Source of the DNA: Climacium dendroides
Lineage: Eukaryota; Streptophyta; Bryopsida; Hypnales; Climaciaceae
DNA: 64,000 bases
Reading direction: 5' to 3'
Assembly (NCBI GenBank): GCA_950106755.1
Contig: OX467087.1
Span: 10,296,047-10,360,046 of the forward strand
Numbering within the stretch: the first letter of the stretch is position 1; each line of letters begins with the position of its first letter. Under the pieces are notes generated by a model. It was not told where the DNA came from, did no database searches, and was given only the letters and a program-made list of their open reading frames with translations. The translations under genes and the position numbers were made by a program. Below, piece by piece: positions 49,295 through 60,549 of the stretch.

Positions 49295-49622
49295 ATGGGG
49301 AATTTCATTAAAATGGCGATATTCCATGTGCCATTTTCACAGTGTGCCGTTCCCACAGTTCAGACTGGGTGGTCTGAAATCTATTAGTATCCTAGATTTG
49401 TGAACTCTATACTACTATTAGATGTACTAAATCTAGAAAGATGTAGATTTCAGACCAATTGGTTTAAAAAATCTATATGATTTTTAAATTTCAGATATCT
49501 AATAATGTTATAGATTTCAAAAATCTAGGATTCTAGGACACTAATAGAGTTCAGACCGCCTAGTCCAAACTGTGAAAATGCCAAAGTCACAGAATAATTG
49601 CCATGTTAATGAAATTCCCCAT
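49295..49622. mobile_element. Foldback element of the ATGGRSAATTTC family with a 4-bp TTAG duplication
   Basis: 328 bp. Ends are ATGGGGAATTTCATTAAAAT and, from the right, ATGGGGAATTTCATTAACAT. The flanks are TTAG (49291..49294) and TTAG (49623..49626). The other units read AATCAATTAGTCATTG at this point with no insert (for example near 38447), which fixes the ends exactly. Confidence 0.85.
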
Positions 49623-49626
49623 TTAG

Positions 49627-50726
49627 TCATTGCATGTATGATGTATCACACACACTAGTTATTTCTTTAAGCTCTATTGAATTGATATTTTTTTATGCAT
49701 TGATACTATTCATCTACATGTGATTAATTATATCAATTTTTTTTTTATAAATTAAAGTAGCTAAATCACCTCTCATACCCTTCTTCAAATTATATAACAT
49801 GTTTGGTTCAAATTGAAGTTCAAATGAATTCATAAAAAAAAATTCTATAGAATTTGATTAATGGTATAATTATTCACATCATTGAGTCTAGTTTAAGAAA
49901 TGTAAGTGATTTTTATAATTTCATACGAATCTTTACTTCAAACCAATGTGATATTTGAGTTTATTTTAAAATGATGAAATGTCTCCCACCATTTGAATCC
50001 TAATTTACTACTTATTTTAGAGTACATTTGAATTCCTATTCAACTTGCATTCTTATTGAAGAACAAGAAAGTAAGATTGCACACAATGTAATCCCATGTA
50101 TTTGTCTTCTTCCCAAATTCAAGTTTAGATCTCTCCCTTGCAACTGATGCAAGTCCAAAACACAATCAAACAATTCAAATTTATACCTCAAATGGTGCAA
50201 AATGACCTTGAAATCTATTGTCCTCTTGAATCAAAAGGAGCTACACATTCAATTTGCAGACCAATATCACAACCATATATTTATTGAGACACACATAAGT
50301 TAGCAACACAATAAAGTCCATGCCATTTGTAAGGATCCCAGCAGACAGCTTGAAGGTTGCGACGGTGTGAGACATGGACAGGATGCATCCACTGATTTCT
50401 CACAGCACCATCTGAAAAAGATAATGCAATTTGTTGATTGAAATTCTGAAACAAGTTCTGATGATCAAGTGTTCATTCTTAATTTCAATAATGAAAATTG
50501 AATAATGTAAAATTCAGTAATGCATGTAATTGTGCTTTGGAAGGTTGCAGGTTTAGGTAGAGTAAATTGGCCATTCACTGCACACATCCAACAACCACAC
50601 AAACAACCATTGCCAATTATTGCACAGTAACAACACAATTCAACTTCATTTAGTAACTATGCCAAATTTCAGAACATGCAAGTCTTTATATTGGTGTGGA
50701 GAAGGATATGAATTTTATTTGTACAT
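49627..50726. other. Common unit DNA without a gene, end of unit 4 and start of unit 5
   Basis: Contains the end-of-unit sequence (about 50280-50460) and the next unit start near 50523. No gene was recognised. Confidence 0.45.
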
Positions 50727-51329
50727 TAAGGTCTACTTCATTTACGAATTTTGGCTCCCAGGCAGTTTTCACTAGGAAGTTCCTAAACTTTAGTAAGCCA
50801 TATCATGCTCAAAAATGAATCAATTTTCAAACCGCAAGTTGTGTTGGAATTGTAGAGAAGAGTACTTTATCACCATAACAAATATGTATATGTGAAATTC
50901 AAAATTATACAACATTTTGGATGTTTTTTGTACACTATCTATCATTTAGTAGTACCATCTTTTGTCAAAATTTCTGCTCACATTTGATTAAGCATGTTCA
51001 AAATGATTGTTTGTAGTTGTTGTAGATACGCTTCATTCTATACCACTTGAATTGCTTGCATGATTTCTTGCTTATTCTTCACCCCATTGCAAAAAATCTT
51101 TGACTATCTTCCAAAGGATGGTAGATATTGTATAAAAGAAATTCAAATTATGGTAAGGTTTTGGATTTCACATTTTCACTTGTTATGAAGTTGAAGTGCA
51201 CTTTATTGAGATTCCAACACCATTTGTGGTTTCAAAATTGGTTTGTTTTTGAGTATGCTAGAGCTTCCTAAAGTTGTTGAACTTTGTAATGAAAACTGAT
51301 TGAAAAATTTGTAAATGAAGTACACCTTA
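50727..51329. mobile_element. hAT-like non-autonomous element, 603 bp
   Basis: Ends TAAGGTCTACTTCATTTAC and, reverse-complemented from the right, TAAGGTGTACTTCATTTAC. The probable 8-bp duplication is TTGTACAT on the left and CTGTACAA on the right, each one base from TTGTACAA at the empty site in unit 3 (27613..27620). An 8-bp duplication suggests hAT. No transposase. Confidence 0.75.
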
Positions 51330-51613
51330 CTGTACAACAATTAGCAAGTTTACTAAACCTCTTGCAATTAGACTTTGCCTTCAAAGGACACTTGAAATGG
51401 CCACCTCTATTTCTTGGAGCCTAGTTTCTCATAATTAGATTATCATAAATTCATAATTATTTTTATGTGTCTATATAAAAGAGGGTGCACACCAAAGGAT
51501 GCGTTGCATTACTTGGATACAAGCATTCCAAAGTTATAAAGGGCCAGTTGTATTGGGGAATGATAAAAACATGGCCTCTTCAACAATAACCAATGCATAT
51601 TTGTTGTTTGCAG

Positions 51614-51749
51614 GTTCAGGACACATGGAAACGAGTTCTATTGTGGGAGTTAAAGGAAAACGGTTTTCTACATTGGCATGACATGCTTGGCAATGATGTT
51701 CCCCACTGAAGAATCCCTATGACAGTATCTCCGACCCGAAGCTCAATAG
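51614..51749 (+). pseudogene. Decayed DUF1348 exon 2, unit 5
   Basis: The acceptor GCAG|GTT is intact and the TAG position is kept, but the frame is broken (for example the codons for WEFEEN and RRRD are altered, and a TGA appears in the PIQES region). No exon 1 is upstream. Confidence 0.85.
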
Positions 51750-51755
51750 CCTATT

Positions 51756-51831
51756 ATCATCTTGACTGAACTTTCAATATCATCATCTTGACTAAACTTT
51801 CAATGTCATCATCTTGACTAAACTTTCAATG
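51756..51831. repeat. 26-bp tandem triplication
   Basis: Three copies of a unit containing TCATCTTGACT(G/A)AACTTTCA directly follow the exon-2 relic. The other units have a single copy. Confidence 0.9.
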
Positions 51832-51849
51832 TATATTGTTGTTGCTTGT

Positions 51850-53053
51850 GGTAGCAATGCAACTTTGGAAATTAGTTTGCAAATTGTTCTTTTGGATTAA
51901 TCTTGGAGCATAACTGTTAGTGTGACATCCCTACTATGATGTGCAACATAAGTTGGTACTCTTCACATATGAATTCAAAGAAGTATTCTTATTTACATGT
52001 CATAATCCAAGTTGGAAGGTACCACTTCACTTATTAGAGGTGTAGATGAGTATACTATAGGAACTCAATCACTAATATGGATGGACATGCAAGTTGCAAC
52101 CAAACCCATTTATGGGTGAACAAAGAGTGTGCGCCAACTAATAAATTTCATTCTCATTCAATGAAAACAATCCAATGGTTTTGTTGAATCATACAAAGGA
52201 GTCTCATTGCTCAATTAATCAAAACTTTAAGTACTAGTTCTAATTCTATGAAGAAAAAGGAAAATTAGATTTTGCAACTCCTCTTGGACCTGGAGGAGGG
52301 CTATAGATTGCAAATTCACTAAGATCTCCATTTATTACAACATCATCTCAATGGAGGCCATTTCAAGACCCTCATTTCCATAGTTACTTGGGGATGCTTT
52401 AGCCAATTATAATACACTACTTTATAGACCCTTGATTGAGTATGACTGACCTAGAGTCAACCATCCAACGTTGAGGTTATGTGCGCTAATACAAATGCAA
52501 AGCTTCATTATGAGAATTAACATCTGGATTTTCATTCTCCAGTCCATTATCACATTCGAAAGACAGCAACCCAGACCAATTCGGATCCAACCCAATTCTG
52601 CATTACTTCTGCAGTACGAATACAAGTCTAATCATATGGTCAAGGACCAAGTCCTCGATTGTGACACAGTAACCCAACTTGACACATACTTTTCTCCAGA
52701 AAACCAACTGATAAAGGCATAGAGGGAGAAGGAGAACAAATGATTATTGAAGTCATGACGGAGAGTTCCACTGCTGAAACGCAGTGATGAGCAATTGGTC
52801 TTATTCAACAAGGTACGTGGCAGTGACATGGATACTGAGAAAGTTCCGAAACCACCTCTCCCACGAACTCTTGAAAACGGCAAGCAACACACAAAACAAC
52901 AACTCGGTTGCCGTTCTACATATTAATTACTTAGCTGGAACGGCTAAATGACTAACTATAGTTAGTAGTCCAATTCGTGGAATGGAGGTACTAATCTCAA
53001 GTCCATTTCATCCACAGCTATATAACGTGATCCATAATCAAGTGTAATGAAGT
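51850..53053. other. Non-coding unit DNA between the exon-2 relic and MiAMP1-E
   Basis: Same interval as 16990-18258, with the conserved 3' flank from about 52540. No gene was recognised. Confidence 0.5.
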
Positions 53054-53377
53054 TCAGCATTGGATGAAGACACTCTGCCAGCCGACTGCGCTGCATTGCC
53101 CCGCGCTGTCAGTGAAGCGGGTATGCGCTTCCCCGGTGCAGCTGTCGCTGTTGTAAGCTGCGGCCGTCTGTCCTTGGTACGTGAAAGCGTAGCCGCCTCT
53201 CACGTCGCTGGGGATGCTGCTGCACCCACACGCATTCAAGGTGGCCGTGCTCCCCGTGCACGCGCCCGAGTAGAACAAGAAGCTGCTCGCCTCCGACGGC
53301 TGGGCCATCATCCCCAGCACCAGAAGGACACCCACGCAGAGAGCCATGTGCCGTTGGACACTCGCAGTAGTTGCCAT
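53054..53377 (-). CDS. MiAMP1-type (beta-barrelin) antimicrobial peptide, copy E
   Basis: An intact 107-residue precursor, ATG 53375..53377, with signal peptide ending SEA and a six-cysteine mature domain. Compared with B, C and D it has substitutions in the mature part: SDVRGG for TDVKGG, QTAAAY for QSAVAY, SDSCTGEAH for SASCTGVAH, and RFTDSAG for RFSASTG. The changes add two or three acidic residues and cluster between cysteines 3 and 5, while all cysteines, KGGY-type glycines and the GWQSVFIQC end are kept. Promoter, leader and intron are conserved. It may be a functionally diverged paralogue. Confidence 0.93.
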   Translation of the reverse strand: MATTASVQRHMALCVGVLLVLGMMAQPSEASSFLFYSGACTGSTATLNACGCSSIPSDVRGGYAFTYQGQTAAAYNSDSCTGEAHTRFTDSAGQCSAVGWQSVFIQC

Positions 53378-53387
53378 GACGCACAAC

Positions 53388-53727
53388 CTGCAATCAATCG
53401 ATGGACCACATGTTTAGCAAGCACAACTTCATCTGAAAGCATATACTAGCGAACTATTGGACAGTGTGACGTTGCTACAGTAGCTCTGTGATGGATCGAG
53501 TCTGGTGGATATTCACAAAACTCTACTGCACAATCATTTCGGTGCCAAACTTCGATCGATCAAGATCAAGACATTGGTATGAACCGGGGTATGAACCACA
53601 TGGAACCGATCGATGGCCTGTATGTGGAACGACAACAAATCAGTGAGGGAACTCTAGCTACATGGCATGGCCATAGAGTACGTGAAGTCATCGAATGGTA
53701 AATATGGGGTTGGCGTGATCATCTTAC
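53388..53727 (-). other. Predicted 5'-leader intron of MiAMP1-E
   Basis: 340 bp with donor CCA|GTAAGA and acceptor GATTGCAG on the minus strand. Confidence 0.65.
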
Positions 53728-53853
53728 TGGAGGAAACTGAAAACAAATCTGAAGGTGCTGCGGAAATCGTCTTCACAGCTAGAGAGGAGTGCCGGAGATC
53801 GAAGGCTGGAGTCTCGGAGGCTGGTGGTGTTGAAGTGTTTGTGCAATAGAGGA

Positions 53854-53860
53854 TTATATA
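53854..53860 (-). promoter_or_regulatory. TATA box of MiAMP1-E
   Basis: TATATAA in the shared CCCTATATAATCC context. Confidence 0.65.
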
Positions 53861-54259
53861 GGGCTCGGGAGTGGAGTGAACGACACGGTCTGGGAAACAA
53901 TCGATGAAGATCGGTGCGTTGCCGCTACCAGACAAGGTAAAACAGCGCGTGCATCAAAATTGTCCGACATCGACGTCAAGAAGAAAAGGTAGGTTTTCGA
54001 AACACGGACCTTGAATTTAGAGCACGAAATTTCATTGGAATCAATGCATCGGAATGTATTACTTTCTGTATGTGAGGTGTTGTTGGCAACTGAAAGAGGA
54101 TTCCAAAGCGATTAGCACGCGTTATTTCCACATCCTATGAATGAGTCATGAATTTTCCAAGTACTCTTTCTGGGACTACCCAAAATCAATGGCATGCTCT
54201 GACGCCTTCATGTTTAGATAGTGTCCATCTTTTGTCATCATATCCAGTAAAAAAGTGAT

Positions 54260-54514
54260 ATGGTCAATTTCGTTAAAATGGCGAAATTCCTCTACTTTGG
54301 CAATATTTACAGTTCAGAGCATGTGGTCTGAAGTGTACAAACGTCATAGATGTCTTAAACTTGTACCATTTTTAGATGTTTGAAATCTATATTTATGTTA
54401 GATGTTCGGAGATTCCTTGAAAACTGTACCTATCCTAGATGTCACTTTTACAATTGAGAGCGGGCAATTTGAAAATGGCACATGGAATGCCGCCATTTTA
54501 ATGAAATTTCCCAT
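54260..54514. mobile_element. Foldback element of the ATGGRSAATTTC family, specific to unit 5
   Basis: Ends ATGGTCAATTTCGTTAAAAT and, from the right, ATGGGAAATTTCATTAAAAT. It interrupts the tandem-repeat region upstream of MiAMP1-E; the other units lack it here. The target duplication is unclear. Confidence 0.65.
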
Positions 54515-54519
54515 TTTTG

Positions 54520-54650
54520 TTTTTCGGTTCAATAGTAATAAGTTTACATTTTGGATTTTCATAGACTTTCATGATTGGATTGTGTACGTCTTGTGTCATC
54601 ATATATAGGAGAAAAGTGATGTTTTTTGGTCCAATTGCAATACGTGTTGC
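54520..54650. repeat. Remnant of the tandem repeat upstream of MiAMP1-E
   Basis: About one copy of the unit with GACTTTCATGATTGGATTG, fewer than in units 2, 3 and 4. Confidence 0.6.
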
Positions 54651-54687
54651 ACTTTGGACAAAGTTGATAATGCGCATAGATGGAGTG

Positions 54688-55021
54688 ATGAACAATTTCA
54701 TTAAAATGGCAAAATCCCTCTATTTTGACAATTCTTACAATTCGAAGCTGACAGAGTGAACAAGCATCCTAGATGTTTGCAATCTATACCATTCTTAGAT
54801 GTATGAAATCTACATTGGCACTAGATGTCACTTTTACAATTTGGATCATGGGGTCTGAAATCTATAGCAATAGTGGATTTTTCAAATCTATCAAAGTTCA
54901 AGATTCTTGAAAACTATACCTATAATTTTATATTTCACTTATTCTAGATGTCACTATTACAATTCAAAGTGGGCGGTGTGAAAATGGCACATGGAATGTT
55001 GCCATTTTAATGAAATTCCCC
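54688..55021. mobile_element. Foldback element of the ATGGRSAATTTC family, upstream of MiAMP1-E
   Basis: The unit-5 version of the insertion at 19786..20098, with ends ATGAACAATTTCATTAAAAT and a right end reading GGGGAATTTCATTAAAATGG when reverse-complemented. Confidence 0.6.
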
Positions 55022-55200
55022 AAACAAATATCATACTGCTCTGTTGGAACAAGTACAGGTGTTTCAAATTGGGCTCTTACACAGATTTTCAATTTGAGCA
55101 AATGGCTTCATGAAACCAGGAGGCCATTATTTACCAAAAATTCACCAAAAAGAATGATTAAATGATAGTGATCCTGCATCACTTTAAGCTGAGAGATTGT

Positions 55201-55656
55201 AAGGTAAACCAGCCCATTGTGGTCAGAATGAGGAGTTTGGCATCATCTTGTTGCTGAAATTTTTCAATTTTCTTCTTACATTAGTACAAGTGTGAGAAAT
55301 AGCAAGTGCAATTGAAATTATTATTTTTTGACAAAGTATGAATTCGCTAGAAATTTCTGAAGCATTGAGCCCAAAGGAGTCTGTAGACTACCTTAAGACC
55401 ACTAAAATCTGAATCTGTAATGCTCATCTCACTGCGTAATGCAATCAAAATATTTTCTATTACAGAAGGCAAAAAAGTCAATTTTTACAATGGACTTCAC
55501 ACTGAAAACTCAGAAGTTTTTAATGAGGTCAGTGTTCACTCCATTGCTGTCATGTAAGACATGCATTGTTGCCCACATCCTGGAAAAAAACCACAATGGG
55601 TCATTTCTTAGGCGACCACAATGGGTCATTTGACCGCAATGGGCTGTCTTACCTTA
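55201..55656. mobile_element. Non-autonomous element with AAGGTAA-type inverted ends
   Basis: Ends AAGGTAAACCAGCCCATTG and, reverse-complemented from the right, TAAGGTAAGACAGCCCATTG, continuing as (T/C)GGTCA. Subterminal repeats of AATGGGTCATTT lie near the right end. Unit 2 reads through near 20300 without it. A truncated relative lies at 15078. Target duplication uncertain; superfamily unassigned. Confidence 0.7.
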
Positions 55657-56242
55657 GTCGGCTTCAAAATTTCAAGGTGAAGTGGTGAGAGTCCTGGAAG
55701 AACATGTGAAGCAAACTGCACGTGATCCAAGACTCTTGCATTGAAGACTGGAACTGAACCAAGTTACAAAACTGCAGTCTAGAATCTACACCTGTGGAGC
55801 ATGAGAGTCTGGGGTACATCAGCATTGGCTACATCTGCATATACCTCCACATTTGAACTTTAAAATTGATTGCTTAAGTTAATACAATGCTCAACAAATG
55901 CATGCTCTTTCAAATCCTTTTTTAAATCCCCACTGGACTAAACAAAACTAAGACAGTTTCATAATACGGACCATGTAGAGACGCGCAGATGGACTTTTTG
56001 TGTATATGGACTTTTTGTGACTGTATGGATAACAGCCACAGTCATGGTCTCCGCTCACCAATCTTGGTATCTGAAGGTGGCTTCAGATTGAAATAAAATA
56101 AAATAAATGAGACTTGACCTGATTGCCACACTGAATCATCTTATTAATTAGCCAGTCTTGAGGACAGGCTAATTTCACCATGTTCTATACACTGTTTTGA
56201 ATTAGTGCAGATTGAAAGAAAAATAAAACAAAAACTTGGCAG

Positions 56243-56314
56243 GTGAAACCAATTTCGCTCTCACCCTCACTTGGGATAAACTACAAGTGAGGGTGAGAGC
56301 AAAATTGGTTTCAC
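56243..56314. repeat. Short perfect-looking hairpin, 31-bp arms
   Basis: Arms 56243..56273 and 56284..56314 are reverse complements with one mismatch, around a 10-base loop. The left arm is ordinary unit sequence (GTGAAACCAATTT...); units 2-4 lack the second arm. Confidence 0.9.
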
Positions 56315-56544
56315 TTGTAGTCTTTGGGATAAACTGGTGTGTAGCTTCAAAGAGAGGCACACAATTCAACATCATGTGTTTTCTGAACTGCAAAAAGTAC
56401 AGCTATGGATGTTTGTGATGAAGTAGTAGAACTCCGGTGGCATTATGTCCCATGATGGTATTAGGCAAAATAGGTTACAAGAAATAACCTGCAGATAAGG
56501 ACCTAAAATGTTGCATAATTCACAATCAGGGAGGAACTGATACA

Positions 56545-57832
56545 TTAAAGGCTCATTTGCACCTGGCATTTTCTAACAACGCTGATAAAAACATAATACC
56601 TTTGACAAAGATGGGAAGGTACATGTTGTATAAAAATATTTGTTTTCAGTTGGTTGGGTTATTTTGAAGTTATCAGTTGTTCAGACTTGGGGCATAATCT
56701 TCTGTAGTCTGTACATCGGCTACCACTGCACTTCCTCTCTACAAACTTCAGCCAAAAAATTCATCCACATCATGGAGAAGAATATAAGCGTCAATACCAA
56801 TGGCAATTGCCCATTGGCCACAACTAAATAAGTTTGATGCCATTATGAAGTGAACACTTCATTGACATTTGTGAGAATATTGGGTGGAGATGTCATTTTT
56901 ATAATCAAATTCATTGGCCATCATAAACTTTCAAAAGGTATGGGATAATTTGAAGATAAGAGCTTGAACGTTCATTGTCAAAAAAGTTGAAATTGCATTT
57001 GGAGTAGCATTTTAGACTTCATTTAGGCATAGAAGAATATCTTTTTAAGGAAGAAACTGAACAAAGAAAAGTTGGAAAATCAAGTTAAATTAAATTTCCA
57101 AAAATCTCTTTGTAATTTTGAGCCTTTAATAAAAAATTATGAACTAATTTTAGAGAGAGGTGTTTAAAAATGTCAAGGAAAATGTCCCTCCCAACCCTTC
57201 TCTAAAATTTGTTCATAACTTTTGATTGAAGGCTTTAAATTTCAAATGGATTTTTGGGGACGAACGATAACTTGACTTTCCAACTTTTTTTAGTTCAAAT
57301 TTTTTGAAAAAAATCATTCTATGCCTACATGAGGTCTAAAATTCTACTTTAAACACAATTCCTGCATTTGACTTAACTATGAGCCGCTGAGCTCTTACTA
57401 ATTTTCATTTGCATATTCCACATAAATTATTTCACTTCCTACCACCCCTCTTGTATATTAAGAGCTTGTTTTTTCCAAGTAAACCTAAAGTTGTGAGTGG
57501 CCTATGAATTTCTGCCAACAATACATCCTAATTGGGAACAGTTGTTTTACCCATCTTGAGTTCGATTAACTAACAATGCTCCGCACAATCTAGAATCTAT
57601 GTTTCTTGTTGATTCAAGTGCTATGTAACATTTTTTGGAATTCACGTAATTGTGTGAACAATGTCTTCATGTATAGACTTGATCACCATTCTTTTCTCTT
57701 CCCGGCTCGACGTCCATGTAGGATCGGCATTTGCTAAAGAGCAGACACAAAATAAACAAAATCTTTCTACGATTCTCTTTCTACCAACCCCCCAAAGGCT
57801 CTGGCTTAATACCAAGTGCAAAAGCGCCTTAA
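56545..57832. mobile_element. Inverted-repeat element, about 1.29 kb, unit 5
   Basis: Ends TTAAAGGCTCATTTGCACCT and, reverse-complemented from the right, TTAAGGCGCTTTTGCACTTG. Unit 2 lacks it between GATACAATATGGTAAG near 21755. Inside, about 56995-57130 and 57220-57365 are long inverted arms sharing GTTGGAAA(A/G)TCAAGTTA. The 63-codon frame at 56640 matches no family I know. Confidence 0.65.
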
Positions 57833-59988
57833 GGTAAGAAGCTCATAAAGCATGCATCTAAGGGAAGAAAGACTCATGTACAAATATGGGTGGACCTAAA
57901 GACTTTCTACTTTTCTTGTTTGAGAAAGAAAAATGGGAATACAACAGTGAAATTTTAAATTTTAAATTTTCTGACTTGGAATGACTAAGATATGATTTTT
58001 CAAAGTCAAAGGTACGTACAACCCTATAAATGCTCATAGGTACAATTGTACTAAACCAAAACATGCCTTCGAATGGAGGCAATGACTTTAAAAATGATCC
58101 TAAACATGCCTTTGAAAGGAACTAGTGAGTCTAAGAATGATCCACTATATGTTTTCATCTTATTCCTTGCCTAGTGTAAATCCAAATTTATTGCCGCCCT
58201 TACCCCCCCAAGCTGGGGACCAAAATTGTCTTCTCATAGTTTCAAGTCCAATTCAAGTATTGTAACCTTTGCATCCCATGTTTAGATTCAATCAAACTTG
58301 TTGGAAAATTTGCACTCTCTCTAACTTCTAGTTTGTGTAGGAAATTGTTTACATCAATCCAACATGTAGTCTATTAGTTTCTTGCAAGCCAATCAAAGTT
58401 TATACTTGCATTTGATGGCTGCAACTTTGGGGGTTTGTATCTCCTTCATCCAATGTTTGTTTTCAATAAAAATATTATACTCCCCTTCCGGTCTTGTTAT
58501 TGCAATAAAATTTTCATGTCAATCCAAGTTGATTTTGATTGTTTGGGAGCAATTCAAAGTTTGAAATCTCGATATTTTTGGATTATAGTAAACTCTAATA
58601 GCTTGTTTCTTCTTCATGTAGTGTCTATTTCTAATTAAAAAAAAAAACTTGGAAAGGTTGTGCATACTAGTTTAGTTTGTGTGGCAAAAATTCCATATCA
58701 ATCCAAGAAATTATGTGTAATTGAAAATCGTTTCAATAGAAGGAGGTTCAACTTTAGATGTGTTTTTTGCAACTCTTCTTGCTAAAATTTGACATTTCAA
58801 AACCATTTTGTAAACCTCACCAAATTTAGGACTTTATTATGAATAGAAGTCACATATAATAGTGACCCATACCACATGACATGCTCGGTAGTCTAAAACC
58901 ACACACATGAGATGGCAGTTTCGCATCATGCAAAGTCACTTCCATTTCTACATCCTTGTGCACTCTTTCAAACACTTCTGTAGGGGCAATTCTTAATGCC
59001 CAAGCGGTTTTTAAGCCCTCTCTTATAGAACTTCCATAAAAGTGAACTTCTATAAGCCAATAACCTCTCTAAAGTGATAATATTCCTTTTGTCTTGGCTT
59101 AGATGCATTGAAGATGTTCAAAATAAGCAAAATTAAATTAAATTTTTTTTGTTGAATTTGGAAACCAATTGGTATTGTGCTAAACATGCCTCTAAATGTG
59201 ACTTTAGTCTAGAAGAGCCATGGGATTCCAATCTACTAAAAAAATCTTCAAACATCATTAATGTTGCAGCCTTTCTCTAATGTAATAACCTCTTTAATGT
59301 GTTAATCTCCTCCAATTCTACCTTGTCAAAGTTCTACCGTATATGTAATTGTTCTTCTTGACTTGGTCTTACTTTGTCATTACTTGAGATAATGACAATG
59401 CAAATAAGTCTATGGAGTCATTGGATTACTTGGATATTTCAAAATACTTACAAAAGAACCAACAAATTGTTACTTTATAGTTCTATGCTAGTGTGTACAT
59501 GTTTTATGTCACTTATCATAAGGTAAAAGGTCCATAAAGTACCCATTTTAGAGCTTACATTGAATTTAGGGAGGTGAAACATCTTAAAATATTTTTCAAT
59601 AAATTTTCCGTGAATGGAAATAGGAATCGGCATCTAACCCAAGACAATTGTTTCCTATATTTTGGAGCTTTGTGAAATTACTTACAAACTTTTGAAGTTG
59701 AAATGGCATAGGGCTCTAAAATCACCCACCTCCTCACATATACACATTTTGTATATAGCTTGTAAGATGGGAAAGCAACTTGTACAAATAGAGTACCTTT
59801 AAAAAGGTGGAGAATTTTAGAACTTGAGCGTTTTAAGAACCAAGTTCAAAATGGAAAGCAATTCTCAATATTTTTAGTTTTCTTAATCTCAAAAGAGATT
59901 TAAAACTGGATTTGATATTGATTATTTTAAATAGTTTTATTTTATAATTTTTTTGAAAATAACTTACTTCTGGGATAGAGAAGTGATA
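57833..59988. other. Common unit DNA without a gene, unit 5
   Basis: Aligns with about 21760-23933 of unit 2. No gene was recognised. Confidence 0.5.
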
Positions 59989-59992
59989 TTAA

Positions 59993-60526
59993 CTCATAGA
60001 GGACTACCATTTCTATAGCAAAGAGTAGAAAAATTTGAATTTGTTATTTTCACATCTAACTATAGGATCTTAGACCTAAATATTATAATAATGTGTGGAA
60101 AAATTTCAGAAAATTTGACCACCCAAATTGCAAAATATCTATCATTGACTTGAAAAAACAAGTTTATCAAAACATTGCAGGACTAGATTATTTGTCTTTG
60201 AACCTTCTTAACTTAAAGTTTTTGCACTTGAAAGTTTTGAGCTTCAAATCTTGGTTGTTTTTTTGGCTTTTTTTATATCATGTAAGTTACATACCTGCCA
60301 AACTTCGGAAGTAAACGAGGAGTTTTGCAAAAGCTTTCTAAAATTGCTCAAGCTGCTAAAAAAGTTCAAGGCAATATATTTTTTGATATGGGCATCCAAT
60401 TGGAAAAAGATGCTAAACTTACACTAAGGGGGTACATGCTGGCACCTTGTATCAAAATTTCATGAACATTTGACCGAAATTGACTTTATAGGAACCTACT
60501 TGGATTTTCAATTGTTTGTTCAATGA
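59993..60526. mobile_element. Fused remnants of two TTAA elements
   Basis: It begins after TTAA (59989..59992) with a decayed left end of the 23938-type element, then near 60255 switches to the right half of the 35954-type element, finishing beside GGGATTAAAT near 60545. The deletion between them removed the intervening unit DNA found in the other units. Confidence 0.5.
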
Positions 60527-60549
60527 ATAATTGTTGTTTAGGGATTAAA

